A DNA stretch of 63,780 nucleotides from Alphaproteobacteria bacterium. GTDB lineage: Bacteria; Pseudomonadota; Alphaproteobacteria; Rhizobiales; Beijerinckiaceae. Position numbers and translations under genes: made by a program. The first letter of the stretch is position 1; every line of letters starts with the position of its first letter. Of the stretch, positions 33,620 through 42,982 are shown one piece after another. The stretch spans positions 1 through 63,780 of the forward strand of contig VGDT01000014.1 of NCBI GenBank assembly GCA_016869595.1. Direction: 5' to 3'. A model generated the notes under the pieces. The model made no database searches. It was not told the DNA's origin and worked only from the letters and a program-made list of their open reading frames with translations.

Positions 33620-34717
33620 TTAGAGATGGGCGACGACCGCGAGCCGGCGGATTTCGCCGTTCTTATAGGCGCGCAGGAAGGCCTGATAGTCGCGGAACGA
33701 CACGCAGCCGTTCGAATCGCCGTTCGGTCCGAGCATATAGGTGTGCGCGAGAAGGCCGGCGCGGCCGAAGATGGCGCCTTCGCCGCCGATCGGCGTCAGG
33801 CGCAGCGCCTGGACGCCATGGAACAGCGCTTCGCGCGGCGAGAGATCATAGACATGCGGCGGCGTCGCGCCGCGCATGCGCAGATGGACAAAGCGCGGAT
33901 CGTCGAGATGTTCGCGCAGGCCGGAATGCGCTTCGAGTTTTTTGCCGTCGGGCAAATAAACGGTATGCGCCGAAATGTCGTAGACGGCGGTATAGCGGTC
34001 GTAGCGCGCCGCAGGTCCAACGGCCGCGCCGGCCGCGCCGCTCACGCCGCCGAGGATGCCGGATTTGAGATCTGAGAGCGTCCCGCCATCAGGCGCCGCA
34101 TAGGCGAGCGCCTGTCCCTTCGGTTGCTGCTGCTGTCGCGCCTCTTGCGCTGCGTCGCCGAGGCCAAAGACTTTATCGAAGATCGAGCGATTGTCGGACG
34201 GCGACGCCGGCACGACGCTGGTGCGAGCCATGCGCTGCAGCGAGCCTTCATAAAGGCCGCGATCGGCGACGGAGAGTTCGACCGGCCGGCGGGGCGGCAG
34301 CGGCGCGACTTCCGCCTCTTCGACGCTCTCAGTCGGCGCGGCGGCCATCTGCATCTCGTCGACGTCCTGGCGCACAGGGACCGCGGCTAACGGCGTGTGC
34401 GCCGCAGGCGCGATGCTGGCGTCGAGCGCGCCGCGCATTGTTTCTGAAAGCGCGAGAGATTGCGGGCGTCCGCCGAGGCCGACAATGGCGCCATAGGGAT
34501 TTTGCGCGCCAAAGGCGCTTTGCGCAGAGGGCGTGGCGGCAGGCGCCGCGGCGATCTCGGATTGAGGGGTCGCGCGCTGCGACAGCGCCCAGAACCCCGC
34601 CGACAAGCTCGCGACGAGCGCTATGCCGGCGACGACAAGATGAGACGAGCTTTTGTGAGAATAAATGCCGCGATCGAAAGAATTGAAATCGATTGGCGCA
34701 CCGATTCCTTGCATCAT
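33620..34717 (-). CDS. Tlde1/DUF2778 family protein with N-terminal anchor
   Basis: 365 residues. Membrane anchor at about residues 27-46 (HLVVAGIALVASLSAGFWAL), a long Ala/Pro-rich linker, then a C-terminal DUF2778/Tlde1 domain: YDISAHTVYLPDGKKLEAHSG, LLAHTYMLGPNGDSNGCVSF with the catalytic His and Cys (HTYM...SNGCVSF). The fold is L,D-transpeptidase-related; some members are type VI effectors, but anchored versions are common housekeeping-looking genes in Hyphomicrobiales. No immunity gene is adjacent, so a cell-wall role is more likely here. Confidence 0.85.
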   Translation of the reverse strand: MMQGIGAPIDFNSFDRGIYSHKSSSHLVVAGIALVASLSAGFWALSQRATPQSEIAAAPAATPSAQSAFGAQNPYGAIVGLGGRPQSLALSETMRGALDASIAPAAHTPLAAVPVRQDVDEMQMAAAPTESVEEAEVAPLPPRRPVELSVADRGLYEGSLQRMARTSVVPASPSDNRSIFDKVFGLGDAAQEARQQQQPKGQALAYAAPDGGTLSDLKSGILGGVSGAAGAAVGPAARYDRYTAVYDISAHTVYLPDGKKLEAHSGLREHLDDPRFVHLRMRGATPPHVYDLSPREALFHGVQALRLTPIGGEGAIFGRAGLLAHTYMLGPNGDSNGCVSFRDYQAFLRAYKNGEIRRLAVVAHL

Positions 34718-35070
34718 TCGCCCCTATCTCCGAACTGCACTTCCGCTTCAGGGCCCTGAACTACGCCGTCATTGCGCGAAAGCGCGCTAAACTGCGGCGA
34801 ACGCCGGAACCGTGGCGGCTGCCCCACGCATATTCTCACCAGAACTAAACGACCTTGCTTTGGCTGCTTTAGGGCGAATTCATGTCGACGCTCACGGTAA
34901 AGGCGAATAGTTAAGGCTTTGAAAATGCCGGATTTCGCGCAGCGCGGCGCGGCGGCGCGGCAAAGGTTGCCCCGGCTTTGCCGCCAAAATTGACGCGGCG
35001 CCGCAGGTCAGATCGGCGGCGAAACCTTCGCCGGTTCAAATCGTTCTAGGAGGGAAGGGAGGGCCGCAGG
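34718..35070. other. Non-coding gap upstream of the SDR remnant
   Basis: 353 bp. Presumably holds the promoter of the Tlde1-like gene at its left edge. Contains GCGCGAAAGCGCGC and GGCAAAGG...CCGGCTTTGCC short hairpins. No open frame, tRNA or known RNA is recognisable. It ends in the purine-rich AGGAGGGAAGGGAGGG leader of the pseudogene. Confidence 0.5.
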
Positions 35071-35472
35071 ATGAAGAGCGGAATAGAGGGCAAGGTCGTC
35101 GCCATCACCGGCGCGTCGAGCGACTGGAGGCCATTGCCGCCGAGCTTGCGGCTTCGGGTCAGAAAGCCAAAGCCATCGCCATGCGGCACGGTCTATAGCG
35201 GCACGAAATTCGCGGTCGCGGTGATTTCGGAAGGGCTGCGTCACGAAGTCGGCGGCAAGATTCGCACGACCGTCATCATGCCCGGCGCCGTCGACACGGA
35301 ATTGATCGACGCCGGCACAACGCACAAGGGAAGCCTGGAGTTCTTGGCGCCCTTCGCCAAGCTGGCGATCCCGGCGGATTCAATCGCTCGAGCCATCGCC
35401 TATGCGATCGAACAGCCGGCGGACGTCGACGTGAATCAGATCGTGATCAGGCCGACGGTGCAGGAGTTTTGA
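35071..35472 (+). pseudogene. Decayed short-chain dehydrogenase (SDR) remnant
   Basis: The open frame gives MKSGIEGKVVAITGASS, the first strand of the SDR NAD-binding motif, but the GxG continuation is missing. In another frame, 35121-35198 reads RLEAIAAELAASGQKAKAIA, a normal SDR helix. At about 35185 the original frame resumes at GTVYSGTKFAVAVISEGL, which contains the catalytic YxxxK, followed by an intact C-terminus (PGAVDTELID...QPADVDVNQIVIRPT). The central catalytic Ser region is absent. So there are at least two internal deletions with frame change; 133 residues remain of about 245. Probably non-functional, though it retains a good ribosome-binding site. Confidence 0.8.
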
Positions 35473-35608
35473 GGGACGGTTCGGGCAACAAGAGCGGCGC
35501 TGTGATGCGGGTACCTCTGGTATTGTACGAGGTGAATCCGGTTTACGGAGGGAATGGACGAGTTCATAAGGCGTTACGATTTAATTTCGCTCACGAATTG
35601 CATATCTG

Positions 35609-36556
35609 ATGAGCCTGACCTCGCCACGCCTATCCATTCGCGAACTAGATCCCAATCCTCCGACTGAGGAACATAAGGCGTCTATTGCCGACGGCGGTCG
35701 ACGCCGACATTTGAGTTGGGGCATGGATTTCGACACTCGGTCCATAATTCTGCGGACGGAGGTAGACGGTCATTTGGAGGAAAACGTCAAAGAGGTGTTG
35801 TTGAATAGCAAGAAAGATATTCGGGATAGTCTCGTACGAGAGTACGGTGAGTATGCGATCGAAGAAAAGGTAGGTAATTTTGTTGCTATAGATACAAAGC
35901 CGTTTTCGACGTTAGCTTACCACAACCAATTTTTTGATCAGGTGCGGCGGGCTTTTGTTATCGGTGCATACTATCCAGCCTTGGTCGGCGCATGCGCGAT
36001 GGGAGAGCGAATTCTCAACCATTTACTGCTTGATTTGCGCGGGTTTTATAAGCAAACGCCAGAATACAGGCGAGTTTTCAAAAAGGATTCCTTCGATGAT
36101 TGGCGTGTGCCTATTAATGCCCTCGAAACTTGGGGAATCCTGCTGCCGAAGGCGGTCATTGAGTTTCGACAATTAATGAGTTTGCGGCACCGCTCGATTC
36201 ATTTCAATGCGAGCACGTACAACTCGCTTCGTGATGATGCTCTTAGCGCAATATTACACATGCGAACAATCATTGAATTGCAGTTCGGTACGTTCACCGA
36301 CGCTCCGTGGTTCATTCCGGGCACAAAGGGTCATTGCTTCATCAAGAAGGAGTATGAAACTCATCCATTTGTGAAGACATATTTTTTGCCGAAGTGTCCC
36401 TTCGTCGGTCCGCTGTTTGCGATGGATTTTAATGTAGGTGGTTGGCGGTTTTTCGATATGGAGAACTATGGCGCTGGCTCGTGGACAGATGAAGAGTTCG
36501 CCAAGCAATACAATGATCGTGATCCGGAGATGGTCGTAAAGCCAACTGTCATTTGA
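35609..36556 (+). CDS. Orphan protein with a HEPN-like RX4H motif
   Basis: 315 residues, no family assigned. Base composition is visibly AT-richer than its neighbours and codon use includes many A/T-ending codons, suggesting acquisition by transfer. Middle helices read [20 protein letters not shown] and later [22 protein letters not shown] fits the RX4-6H signature of HEPN RNases, but only loosely. The C-terminal third has Trp/Phe-rich segments ([20 protein letters not shown]). ATG at 35609 has no clear ribosome-binding site; 35723 is another possible start. It lies between an SDR pseudogene and glyQ. Confidence 0.7.
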   Translation: MSLTSPRLSIRELDPNPPTEEHKASIADGGRRRHLSWGMDFDTRSIILRTEVDGHLEENVKEVLLNSKKDIRDSLVREYGEYAIEEKVGNFVAIDTKPFSTLAYHNQFFDQVRRAFVIGAYYPALVGACAMGERILNHLLLDLRGFYKQTPEYRRVFKKDSFDDWRVPINALETWGILLPKAVIEFRQLMSLRHRSIHFNASTYNSLRDDALSAILHMRTIIELQFGTFTDAPWFIPGTKGHCFIKKEYETHPFVKTYFLPKCPFVGPLFAMDFNVGGWRFFDMENYGAGSWTDEEFAKQYNDRDPEMVVKPTVI

Positions 36557-36608
36557 CCGGTCTACCCCGCGCATTTTAGAGCTTGCGCGCTACTCTCGCA
36601 GGACCCCC

Positions 36609-37541
36609 ATGTTCCCCGATCTTCCGCACCTCTCTCCGATCCGCTCTTTCCAGGGTCTCATTCTCACCCTGCAGAATTACTGGGCGGCGCAGGGCTGCGT
36701 TATACTGCAGCCCTATGACATGGAGATGGGCGCGGCGACCTTTCATCCAGCGACGACTCTACGCGCGCTCGGCCCAAAGCCCTGGCGCGCCGCCTATGCG
36801 CAGCCCTGCCGGCGCCCGAAGGACGGCCGCTATGGCGAGAATCCTAATCGCCTGCAGCACTACTATCAGTTCCAGGTGATCCTCAAACCGTCGCCGCCAG
36901 ATCTGCAGGAATTGTATCTCGCCTCTCTCGCCGCGATCGGCGTCGATCCCAAGCTCCATGACATTCGCTTCGTCGAGGATGATTGGGAAAGCCCGACGCT
37001 CGGCGCCTGGGGCCTTGGTTGGGAATGCTGGTGCGACGGCATGGAGGTCTCGCAATTCACTTACTTCCAGCAGGTCGCAGGATTCGAATGCGCGCCGGTA
37101 GCTGGCGAACTCACTTATGGTTTGGAGCGTCTCGCTTGCTATCTGCAGGGCGTCGACAGCATCATGGAATTAAATTTCAACGGCCGCGAAGGCGACGAGA
37201 AAGTCACTTACGCCGACGTCTTTCTGCAGGCCGAGCAGGAATATTCGCGCCACAATTTTGAAGCCGCCGACACGTCGAAACTTTTTGAAGATTTCAAGGA
37301 CGCCGAGGTCGAATGCGAGCGGCTCTTACATTTCGGCGCGGGCTCCGGCGACGAGATGCATCTCATGGCGCTCCCGGCCTATGACCAGTGCATCAAGGCG
37401 AGCCACGCCTTCAATCTTCTCGACGCGCGCGGCGTGATCTCGGTCACCGAGCGCCAGAGCTATATCTTGCGCGTGCGCGAACTCGCCAAAGCCTGCGGCG
37501 CCGCCTGGCTGCGCACGGCGGGCGGCGGCGCCAACGGCTAG
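36609..37541 (+). CDS. glyQ: Glycine-tRNA ligase alpha subunit
   Basis: 310 residues. Catalytic subunit of the bacterial alpha2beta2 enzyme. Start [20 protein letters not shown], then [40 protein letters not shown], motif-2-like [13 protein letters not shown] and [19 protein letters not shown]. Complete. The usual downstream partner glyS is not present: the next gene is a small unknown and glyS is nowhere in the window, so it must be encoded elsewhere. Confidence 0.97.
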   Translation: MFPDLPHLSPIRSFQGLILTLQNYWAAQGCVILQPYDMEMGAATFHPATTLRALGPKPWRAAYAQPCRRPKDGRYGENPNRLQHYYQFQVILKPSPPDLQELYLASLAAIGVDPKLHDIRFVEDDWESPTLGAWGLGWECWCDGMEVSQFTYFQQVAGFECAPVAGELTYGLERLACYLQGVDSIMELNFNGREGDEKVTYADVFLQAEQEYSRHNFEAADTSKLFEDFKDAEVECERLLHFGAGSGDEMHLMALPAYDQCIKASHAFNLLDARGVISVTERQSYILRVRELAKACGAAWLRTAGGGANG

Positions 37542-37647
37542 CTGCGCTTGCGAAAACTTCAAACGGCGCCCACTTCCTAAAGGAGTAAAGCGTTCGTCAT
37601 GCGCGTTGGCGCACATCTTCCAAGATCGTAGCCATGCATAACAGTGT

Positions 37648-37669
37648 GCGAGACGGGCAACCGTCTCGC
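37648..37669. other. Stable hairpin with GCAA tetraloop
   Basis: GCGAGACGG-GCAA-CCGTCTCGC, a perfect 9-bp stem with a GNRA loop, in the 254-bp gap downstream of glyQ. No T-run follows, so it is probably an mRNA 3'-end structure or a repeat fragment rather than an intrinsic terminator. Confidence 0.5.
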
Positions 37670-37795
37670 GCCGTTGGCGAGTAGCGGCGCTGCGCGCGCC
37701 TGTCCTGTCTTTTGCCAGGAACCCAAAGGATACGGATGGGCGCGCGCAACTTGACTATGTGCCTGTTTCGTTCTAGTCATGTTCTGTGTTTGGCT

Positions 37796-38290
37796 ATGGA
37801 TGCGGCGGATCGAGTCATGTATCAGTTTCGTCACCCGACTTTCAGCGTCTCTTGCAAGACCTTCGGCGAAGCCACGGCGCGCGGCGAGGCGCTTCAATCG
37901 CTCGCGGCGACCGATTCGCTGCGTCATCGGTTTTTTGCTTGGCGTGGCGCTTCGGGCCGCCGCTATGTGTGCTCGGTGTTTCAGTCGGGCGAAGATTCTT
38001 TCATCGCCGATGTGACGAATGGCGTCATCATCGGCGTTGCGCGTGAGGGCGCGATAAGTAGGCCAGTTTGCGTATTTCTGGCGCAGGAGCGCGCGGTAGA
38101 TCACGCTGCATTTGGGCGGAATCGCCCAAATGCAGATAACGTGATCGATTCCCAAAGTTTAGAGCGCGCTCTATGCGATCGCCGCGCGCTGCGTAAGACC
38201 GCGCAGGAGCTCGGCGTCGCCGAATGGCATGTGCATTTTTGCGCCGACGCCGCGACATTGCGCGATTTATCGGCGTCGCTGCTCAACTGA
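37796..38290 (+). CDS. Small protein of unknown function interrupted in frame by a repeat
   Basis: 164 residues from the ATG at 37796, or 157 from 37817; neither has a strong ribosome-binding site. The N-terminal part (YQFRHPTFSVSC, HRFFAWRGASGRRYVCSVFQ, VIIGVAREGAISRPVCVF) and the C-terminal part (LRKTAQELGVAEWHVHFCAD, RDLSASLLN) look like a conserved small cytosolic protein. Residues about 99-125 (AVDHAAFGRNRPNADNVIDS) are encoded by a palindromic repeat at 38088-38170 that preserves the frame. An overlapping minus-strand frame is judged a shadow. Function unknown. Confidence 0.6.
   Translation: MDAADRVMYQFRHPTFSVSCKTFGEATARGEALQSLAATDSLRHRFFAWRGASGRRYVCSVFQSGEDSFIADVTNGVIIGVAREGAISRPVCVFLAQERAVDHAAFGRNRPNADNVIDSQSLERALCDRRALRKTAQELGVAEWHVHFCADAATLRDLSASLLN
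38088..38170. repeat. Palindromic repeat element inside a coding frame
   Basis: AGCGCGC...GATCACG-CTGCATTTGGGCG-GAAT-CGCCCAAATGCAG-ATAA-CGTGATC...GCGCGCT. The inner 13-bp arms are perfect with a 4-nt loop, enclosed by GATCACG/CGTGATC (38099-38146) and outer AGCGCGC/GCGCGCT. Resembles dispersed intergenic elements of this order but lies within the 37796-38290 frame. Confidence 0.8.
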
Positions 38291-38364
38291 TCCGGCGGAC
38301 CTGTCGGTGGCGTAGCGTTGCGTCGCGCGCGTATTTGCGCAGTAGCGTTGAGTAAAGCGTCGCG

Positions 38365-38958
38365 TCAAAGCGGCGTCGGCTCGTCGCCGGCGCCGCCAGT
38401 CGCCGCGGTTCTGCACGAATCATGATCGAGCCGGCGGACGATCTCGGCAAGCTCGGCGTCATGAATATCAAGCCGCAGCAGATGTTCGTATGTGTTGCGC
38501 ACATAGGCCGGGTTGTCGCCGTTAAGCCCGATGCCCTCTGCGATGAGCCGAATCATCTCGTCTTCCGGCAGCCGCCCGGCGTATTGGATATGCGTGCGGT
38601 CGACGACATAGGCGATGGCCTTGGCGCAGCCGCCGTCGGCGAATCGCACGCCGAGCGTCTTTTCGAGATAGACGGAAGTGACGAGTTCGCGTTCGCGAAG
38701 GTAGCGAATCGTTTTATCGCGGTCGCGCGCCGCGACCTTGAAGGCGACGCCTTGGCAGCAGCCGCCGCGATCCAATCCGAGCACCAGCCCCGGCCGTTCC
38801 GGCGTGCCGCGATGGACATGCGAAAAGATGCAGAGCGCGCGGTGATAGCCATGCACCCAGGCGAGCGCGCTATCCATGAAGTCGAAGCCAGGCCGCCACA
38901 TCAGCGACCCGTAGCCGAACACCCAGAAATCTTCGTTTCGCGGACTGGCTGAACCCAT
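38365..38958 (-). CDS. chaC: ChaC-type gamma-glutamylcyclotransferase
   Basis: 197 residues. Degrades glutathione to 5-oxoproline and Cys-Gly. Substrate loop WVFGYGSLMWRPGFDF near residue 12, ALCIFSHVHRGTPERPGLVLGLDRGG, CQGVAFKV, and VYLEKTLGVRF region, with later YVVDRTHIQYAGRL. The family catalytic Glu would be in the RELVTSVYLEK stretch. ATG at 38958. A monocistronic gene bounded downstream by the small unknown gene (convergent) and upstream by repeats. Confidence 0.93.
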   Translation of the reverse strand: MGSASPRNEDFWVFGYGSLMWRPGFDFMDSALAWVHGYHRALCIFSHVHRGTPERPGLVLGLDRGGCCQGVAFKVAARDRDKTIRYLRERELVTSVYLEKTLGVRFADGGCAKAIAYVVDRTHIQYAGRLPEDEMIRLIAEGIGLNGDNPAYVRNTYEHLLRLDIHDAELAEIVRRLDHDSCRTAATGGAGDEPTPL

Positions 38959-39018
38959 TCTTCGCCTTGGACCTCGCGATCCGGTTAGAGCGGCAGAATC
39001 GCAGCGCTCGATTGGGAT

Positions 39019-39205
39019 TGCTCCCTCTAACCTCGTCCTTCGAGACGCCGCCTTAAAGGCGGCTCCTCAGGATGAGGTTAGGGGAGCAATGGGTTTCCTC
39101 ATCCTGAGGAGCCTGCACCCAAGTCGGGCTTGCCCGACTTGGGCTTCAAATGCCGATCTCGGGTAAACCCGAGATCGGTGAGGCCGTCTCGAAGGACGAG
39201 GAAAC
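39019..39205. repeat. Cluster of palindromic dispersed repeats upstream of smc
   Basis: CCTCGTCCTTCGAGACGCCGCC...GGCGGCTCCTCAGGATGAGG, then CCTCATCCTGAGGAGCC with hairpins AAGTCGGGCTTGCCCGACTT and ATCTCGGGTAAACCCGAGAT, ending GGCCGTCTCGAAGGACGAGG. It fills most of the 438-bp gap between chaC and smc. The remaining 190 bp before smc contain no recognisable feature. Confidence 0.88.
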
Positions 39206-39396
39206 CTTCCCACGGCCAAGCGACTCGCGTCTCGCATCTATTTTTTCCGCCGCATTTCTGCGATGCAATCAAAAATGTGATTCGAAGGCTCCTCGCGCCG
39301 AGCTGTCTTGAGAGAGACCTTCAGCGGGGCCTTCCCACAACATATCGCGTCGGTTTTCTTGCTTTCCCCTGCAGTTTGTGGCGGTCTTCTTAAGCA

Positions 39397-42300
39397 ATGA
39401 AATTCGAGCGCCTGCGCCTTCTGGGCTTCAAGAGCTTCTGCGAACCGACCGATTTCCTCATCGAGCCGGGCCTGACCGGCGTTGTCGGCCCCAACGGCTG
39501 CGGCAAGTCGAATCTCGTCGAGGCGCTGCGCTGGGTGATGGGCGAAAACTCATACAAAAACATGCGCGCGTCGGGCATGGACGACGTGATTTTTTCGGGC
39601 GGCGGCTCGCGCCCGGCGCGCAATCTCGCCGAAGTCGGCCTTGTTCTCGACAATTCGACGCGCACCGCGCCGGCGGCGTTCAACGATTCCGATTCGATCG
39701 AAGTGACGCGCCGAATCGAGCGCGAGCAAGGCTCGACCTATCGGATCAATGGCCGCGAGGTGCGCGCTCGCGACGTGCAGATTCTCTTCGCCGACGCCGC
39801 CACTGGCGCACGCTCGCCCTCGCTCGTCCGCCAGGGCCAGATCGGCGAGATCATTTCGGCGAAGCCACAGGCGCGCCGCCGCATCCTAGAAGACGCCGCC
39901 GGCGTCGCCGGTCTGCATTCCCGCCGGCACGAGGCTGAGCTGCGCCTCAACGCGGCCTCGGAAAATCTCACGCGCCTCGAAGACGTGCTGAAGCAGGTCG
40001 ACAGCCAGGCCGACAGCTTGAAGCGCCAGGCCCGGCAGGCCGCGCGATACCGCGGTCTCGCGGCGCAGATCCGCAAGAACGAAGCGCTCGCCGCGCTCCT
40101 CGCCTATCAGCTCGCCGCCGAACATTTGCGGGCGGCGGCGGAGAAGCTCGACGCGAGCCGCGGCAGCGTGCAGGCGCGCACGCTGGAGCAGGCGGAAGCG
40201 GCGAAATTCCAGGCCGTCGCCGCGCATGAGCTGCCGCCGCTGCGAGAAAAGGAGGCGGAAGCCGGCGCGGCGCTGCATCGACTCGTCGTCGCGCGTCAGG
40301 CGCTCGAGGCCGACGAGCAGCGCGCCAAGGAGCGAATCGCTGAACTACAGCGCCACATCGAACAATTCGGCCGCGATCTCGAACGCGAACGCGCGCTGAT
40401 CGAGGATGCGGCCGAGGTCGCCGAGCGGCTTGAGGAAGAGCGGGCAGAGCTCCAGGACGACGACGCGCGCGACGCAAATCGCGAAGCCGAGGCGCAGTCG
40501 CGGCTTGCCGAGATCGAGGCGGCTCTCGCCGCGACCGAGGCCGAGCTGTCGAGCGCGCAGGAGCAGCTCGCCGGCGTCAACGCCAAGCGCGCCGCGCTTG
40601 AGGCGGCGCTGCGCGACGAAAACCAGCGCGTCGCGCGTTTCGAGGCGGAGCTGACCCGCATCGAGACGGAATTCGCGCTAATCGCCGGGCAGGGTGGCGG
40701 CGCCGAAGAAGTCGAGCGTCTCGCGCAGGCATTGGAACAGGCGGCGCAGGATGCGCGCGGCGCCGAGGAAACGGCGCATGAGGCCGAGGCCGCCTATCGC
40801 GAAGCGCGCGAGGCCGAGACGGCCGCCCGCGCGCCGCTGGAGCAGGCGGCGCTGCGCGCGCAGCGGCTTGAGACGGAGACCCGCACGCTCGACAATTTGC
40901 TGCAGACTGGCGCCGGCGGCCTCTGGGCGCCCGTGGTCGAGAGCATGACCGTCGAGAAGGGCTATGAGACCGCGCTCGGCGCGGCGCTCGGCGATGATCT
41001 CGACGCCTCGGCCGACGATTCGGCGCCGGCGCATTGGTCAGTGACATCCAGCGAGGGCGACCCAGACTTGCCGAATGGCGTGCGCGCGCTGGGCGCGCTT
41101 GTCGACGCGCCGCAGGCGTTGCGCCGTCGTCTCGCGCAGATCGGCGTCGTGCTGCGCGCCGAGGGCGAGAGCCTGCGCAGACTGTTAAAGCCCGGCCAGC
41201 GGCTCGTCTCCAAGGAGGGAGATCTCTGGCGCTGGGACGGCTTCACTCAGGCCGCCGAGGCGCCGACCGCCGCCGCGCGCCGGCTCGCCGAAAAGAACCG
41301 TCTCGCCGATCTGCGCGTCGAGGCGGCGGCCGCGCGCGAAACCGCCGATGCGCTCAGCGAAGAGCTGAACGCCGCGCGTGAGGCCGCGCGTGAGGCCGCA
41401 GAGGCCGACGTCGAGGCCCGCGACGCCCAGCGCCGCGCCCGCGCGCGCCACGAGGAAGCGCGCGAGCGCCATTCGACGGCTGAACGCCGTCAGGCGCAGA
41501 TCGCCCAGCGGCTGTCCGCGCTGCAAGAAGCGAAGGCGCAGACGCTCGCCAATCGTGACGAGGCGGCGCAAAAGCGCGCGAGCGTGACGCAGGCGCTCGA
41601 CGAACTCGAAGAGCCCGCCTTTCTCGCCGGCGCTTTGGAGAATTTGCGCGGGCGCGCGACAGCCGAACGCGCACAGGCTGGCGAGGCGCGCGCGGCGCTC
41701 GCTTCGCTTCGCCACGAAAGGGCGGCGCGCGCGGCGCGGCTCTCGGCGATCGCGCGAGAAATCGCTTCATGGGCGCAGCGCCGCGACCGCGCGCAGGACC
41801 GCATCGGCGAGCTGGAAGAGCGGCTCGCGACGGCGCAAGAAGAGCATGTGCGCTTAAGCGACGCGCCAGACGCCTTCATCGGTCAGCGCTGCGCGCTGAT
41901 GAATGCGCTCGAAGAGGCGGAAGCCGCGCGCCGCGCCGCGTCCGACGCGCGCGCCAGCGCCGAAACGCGTCTTGCAGACGCCGACCGCGCCGCCCGCGCG
42001 GCGCTTGAAGCGATGAGCGCCGCGCGCGAAGACATGGCGCGCAGCGAAGCGCAACTGGACGCGGCGCGCCAGCGCGTCGCCGATGTCGAGCGCGCCATCG
42101 CCCATGATCTCGAATCGACGCCGCAGGCGCTTGCCGAACTCGCCGGAGTCAAAGACGGCGACGATCTGCCGGAAATCGCCGACATCGAACGCCGGCTCGA
42201 AAATCTGCGCGCCGACCGCGAGCGGCTCGGCGCCGTCAATCTTCGCGCCGAGGATGAACTCATTGAAGTCGAGGCGCAGCGCGAAAAGATGATCGCCGAG

Positions 42301-42852
42301 CGCGACGACCTTTCGGAAGCGATCAAGAAATTGCGCGCCGCGATCGCCAGTCTCAACAAAGAGGGCCGCGAGCGCATGCTCGCCGCCTTCGACAAGGTCA
42401 ACGAGCATTTCAAGGAGCTGTTCACGCTGCTGTTCGACGGCGGCGCGGCGGAATTGCAGCTTGTCGAAAGCGACGACCCGCTCGAGGCCGGTCTCGACAT
42501 TCTTGCGCGTCCGCCCGGCAAGAAGCCGACGACGATGACGCTGCTCTCGGGCGGCGAACAGGCGCTGACCGCCATGTCGCTCATCTTCGCGGTCTTCCTC
42601 ACCAACCCTGCGCCGATCTGCGTGCTCGACGAGGTCGACGCGCCGCTTGACGACAACAATGTCGAGCGCTTCTGCGATCTTCTGGAAGAGATGCGCAAGA
42701 AGACCGACACGCGCTTCGTCACCATCACGCATAATCCGATCACCATGGCGCGCATGGACCGGCTCTTTGGCGTGACACAGGCGGAACGCGGCATCTCGCA
42801 ACTCGTTTCCGTCGATCTTGAGCAGGCGGAAAAATTCGCTCTGGCGAGTTGA
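39397..42852 (+). CDS. smc: Chromosome segregation ATPase SMC
   Basis: 1151 residues. Organises and segregates the nucleoid with ScpA/ScpB. N-terminal head with Walker A GVVGPNGCGKSN (about 28-38) and WVMGE; two long coiled coils rich in Ala/Glu/Arg (about 165-490 and 620-980) flanking a hinge (GLWAPVVESMTVEKGYETAL onward, about 505-610); C-terminal head with the ABC signature LLSGGEQALTAM, Walker B PICVLDEVDAPLDD and the D-loop and switch FVTITHNPITMA. The length is normal. ATG at 39397 without an obvious ribosome-binding site. Confidence 0.97.
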   Translation: MKFERLRLLGFKSFCEPTDFLIEPGLTGVVGPNGCGKSNLVEALRWVMGENSYKNMRASGMDDVIFSGGGSRPARNLAEVGLVLDNSTRTAPAAFNDSDSIEVTRRIEREQGSTYRINGREVRARDVQILFADAATGARSPSLVRQGQIGEIISAKPQARRRILEDAAGVAGLHSRRHEAELRLNAASENLTRLEDVLKQVDSQADSLKRQARQAARYRGLAAQIRKNEALAALLAYQLAAEHLRAAAEKLDASRGSVQARTLEQAEAAKFQAVAAHELPPLREKEAEAGAALHRLVVARQALEADEQRAKERIAELQRHIEQFGRDLERERALIEDAAEVAERLEEERAELQDDDARDANREAEAQSRLAEIEAALAATEAELSSAQEQLAGVNAKRAALEAALRDENQRVARFEAELTRIETEFALIAGQGGGAEEVERLAQALEQAAQDARGAEETAHEAEAAYREAREAETAARAPLEQAALRAQRLETETRTLDNLLQTGAGGLWAPVVESMTVEKGYETALGAALGDDLDASADDSAPAHWSVTSSEGDPDLPNGVRALGALVDAPQALRRRLAQIGVVLRAEGESLRRLLKPGQRLVSKEGDLWRWDGFTQAAEAPTAAARRLAEKNRLADLRVEAAAARETADALSEELNAAREAAREAAEADVEARDAQRRARARHEEARERHSTAERRQAQIAQRLSALQEAKAQTLANRDEAAQKRASVTQALDELEEPAFLAGALENLRGRATAERAQAGEARAALASLRHERAARAARLSAIAREIASWAQRRDRAQDRIGELEERLATAQEEHVRLSDAPDAFIGQRCALMNALEEAEAARRAASDARASAETRLADADRAARAALEAMSAAREDMARSEAQLDAARQRVADVERAIAHDLESTPQALAELAGVKDGDDLPEIADIERRLENLRADRERLGAVNLRAEDELIEVEAQREKMIAERDDLSEAIKKLRAAIASLNKEGRERMLAAFDKVNEHFKELFTLLFDGGAAELQLVESDDPLEAGLDILARPPGKKPTTMTLLSGGEQALTAMSLIFAVFLTNPAPICVLDEVDAPLDDNNVERFCDLLEEMRKKTDTRFVTITHNPITMARMDRLFGVTQAERGISQLVSVDLEQAEKFALAS

Positions 42853-42982
42853 CGGTTCGAGACAGGTCTCAATCTGATCTGACATACGCGAGCGCTCTGG
42901 CGCTGCATCCGCCCTAAGTGTCGCAGACGAGGACGCTTGCCCCTCCGCTGGGCGCGTCGGCGCGTAATTTGGCGAAGCTCGA

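Noticed and set aside
33620-34717. Tlde1-like protein as a type VI secretion toxin
   Set aside because: It has an N-terminal membrane anchor and no adjacent immunity, VgrG, PAAR or chaperone gene. A cell-wall role fits better.
35554-35667. A 37-residue upstream open frame before the orphan gene, starting ATG GAC GAG after GGAGGG
   Set aside because: The Shine-Dalgarno-like GGAGGG is only about 2 nt from the ATG, too close to work well, and the peptide shows no recognisable feature. It might be a frameshift remnant, but there is no evidence.
37577-38155. 192-aa minus-strand open frame opposite the small unknown gene
   Set aside because: It is Arg/Ala-rich shadow-like sequence with no motifs, while the plus-strand frame shows a plausible conserved protein.
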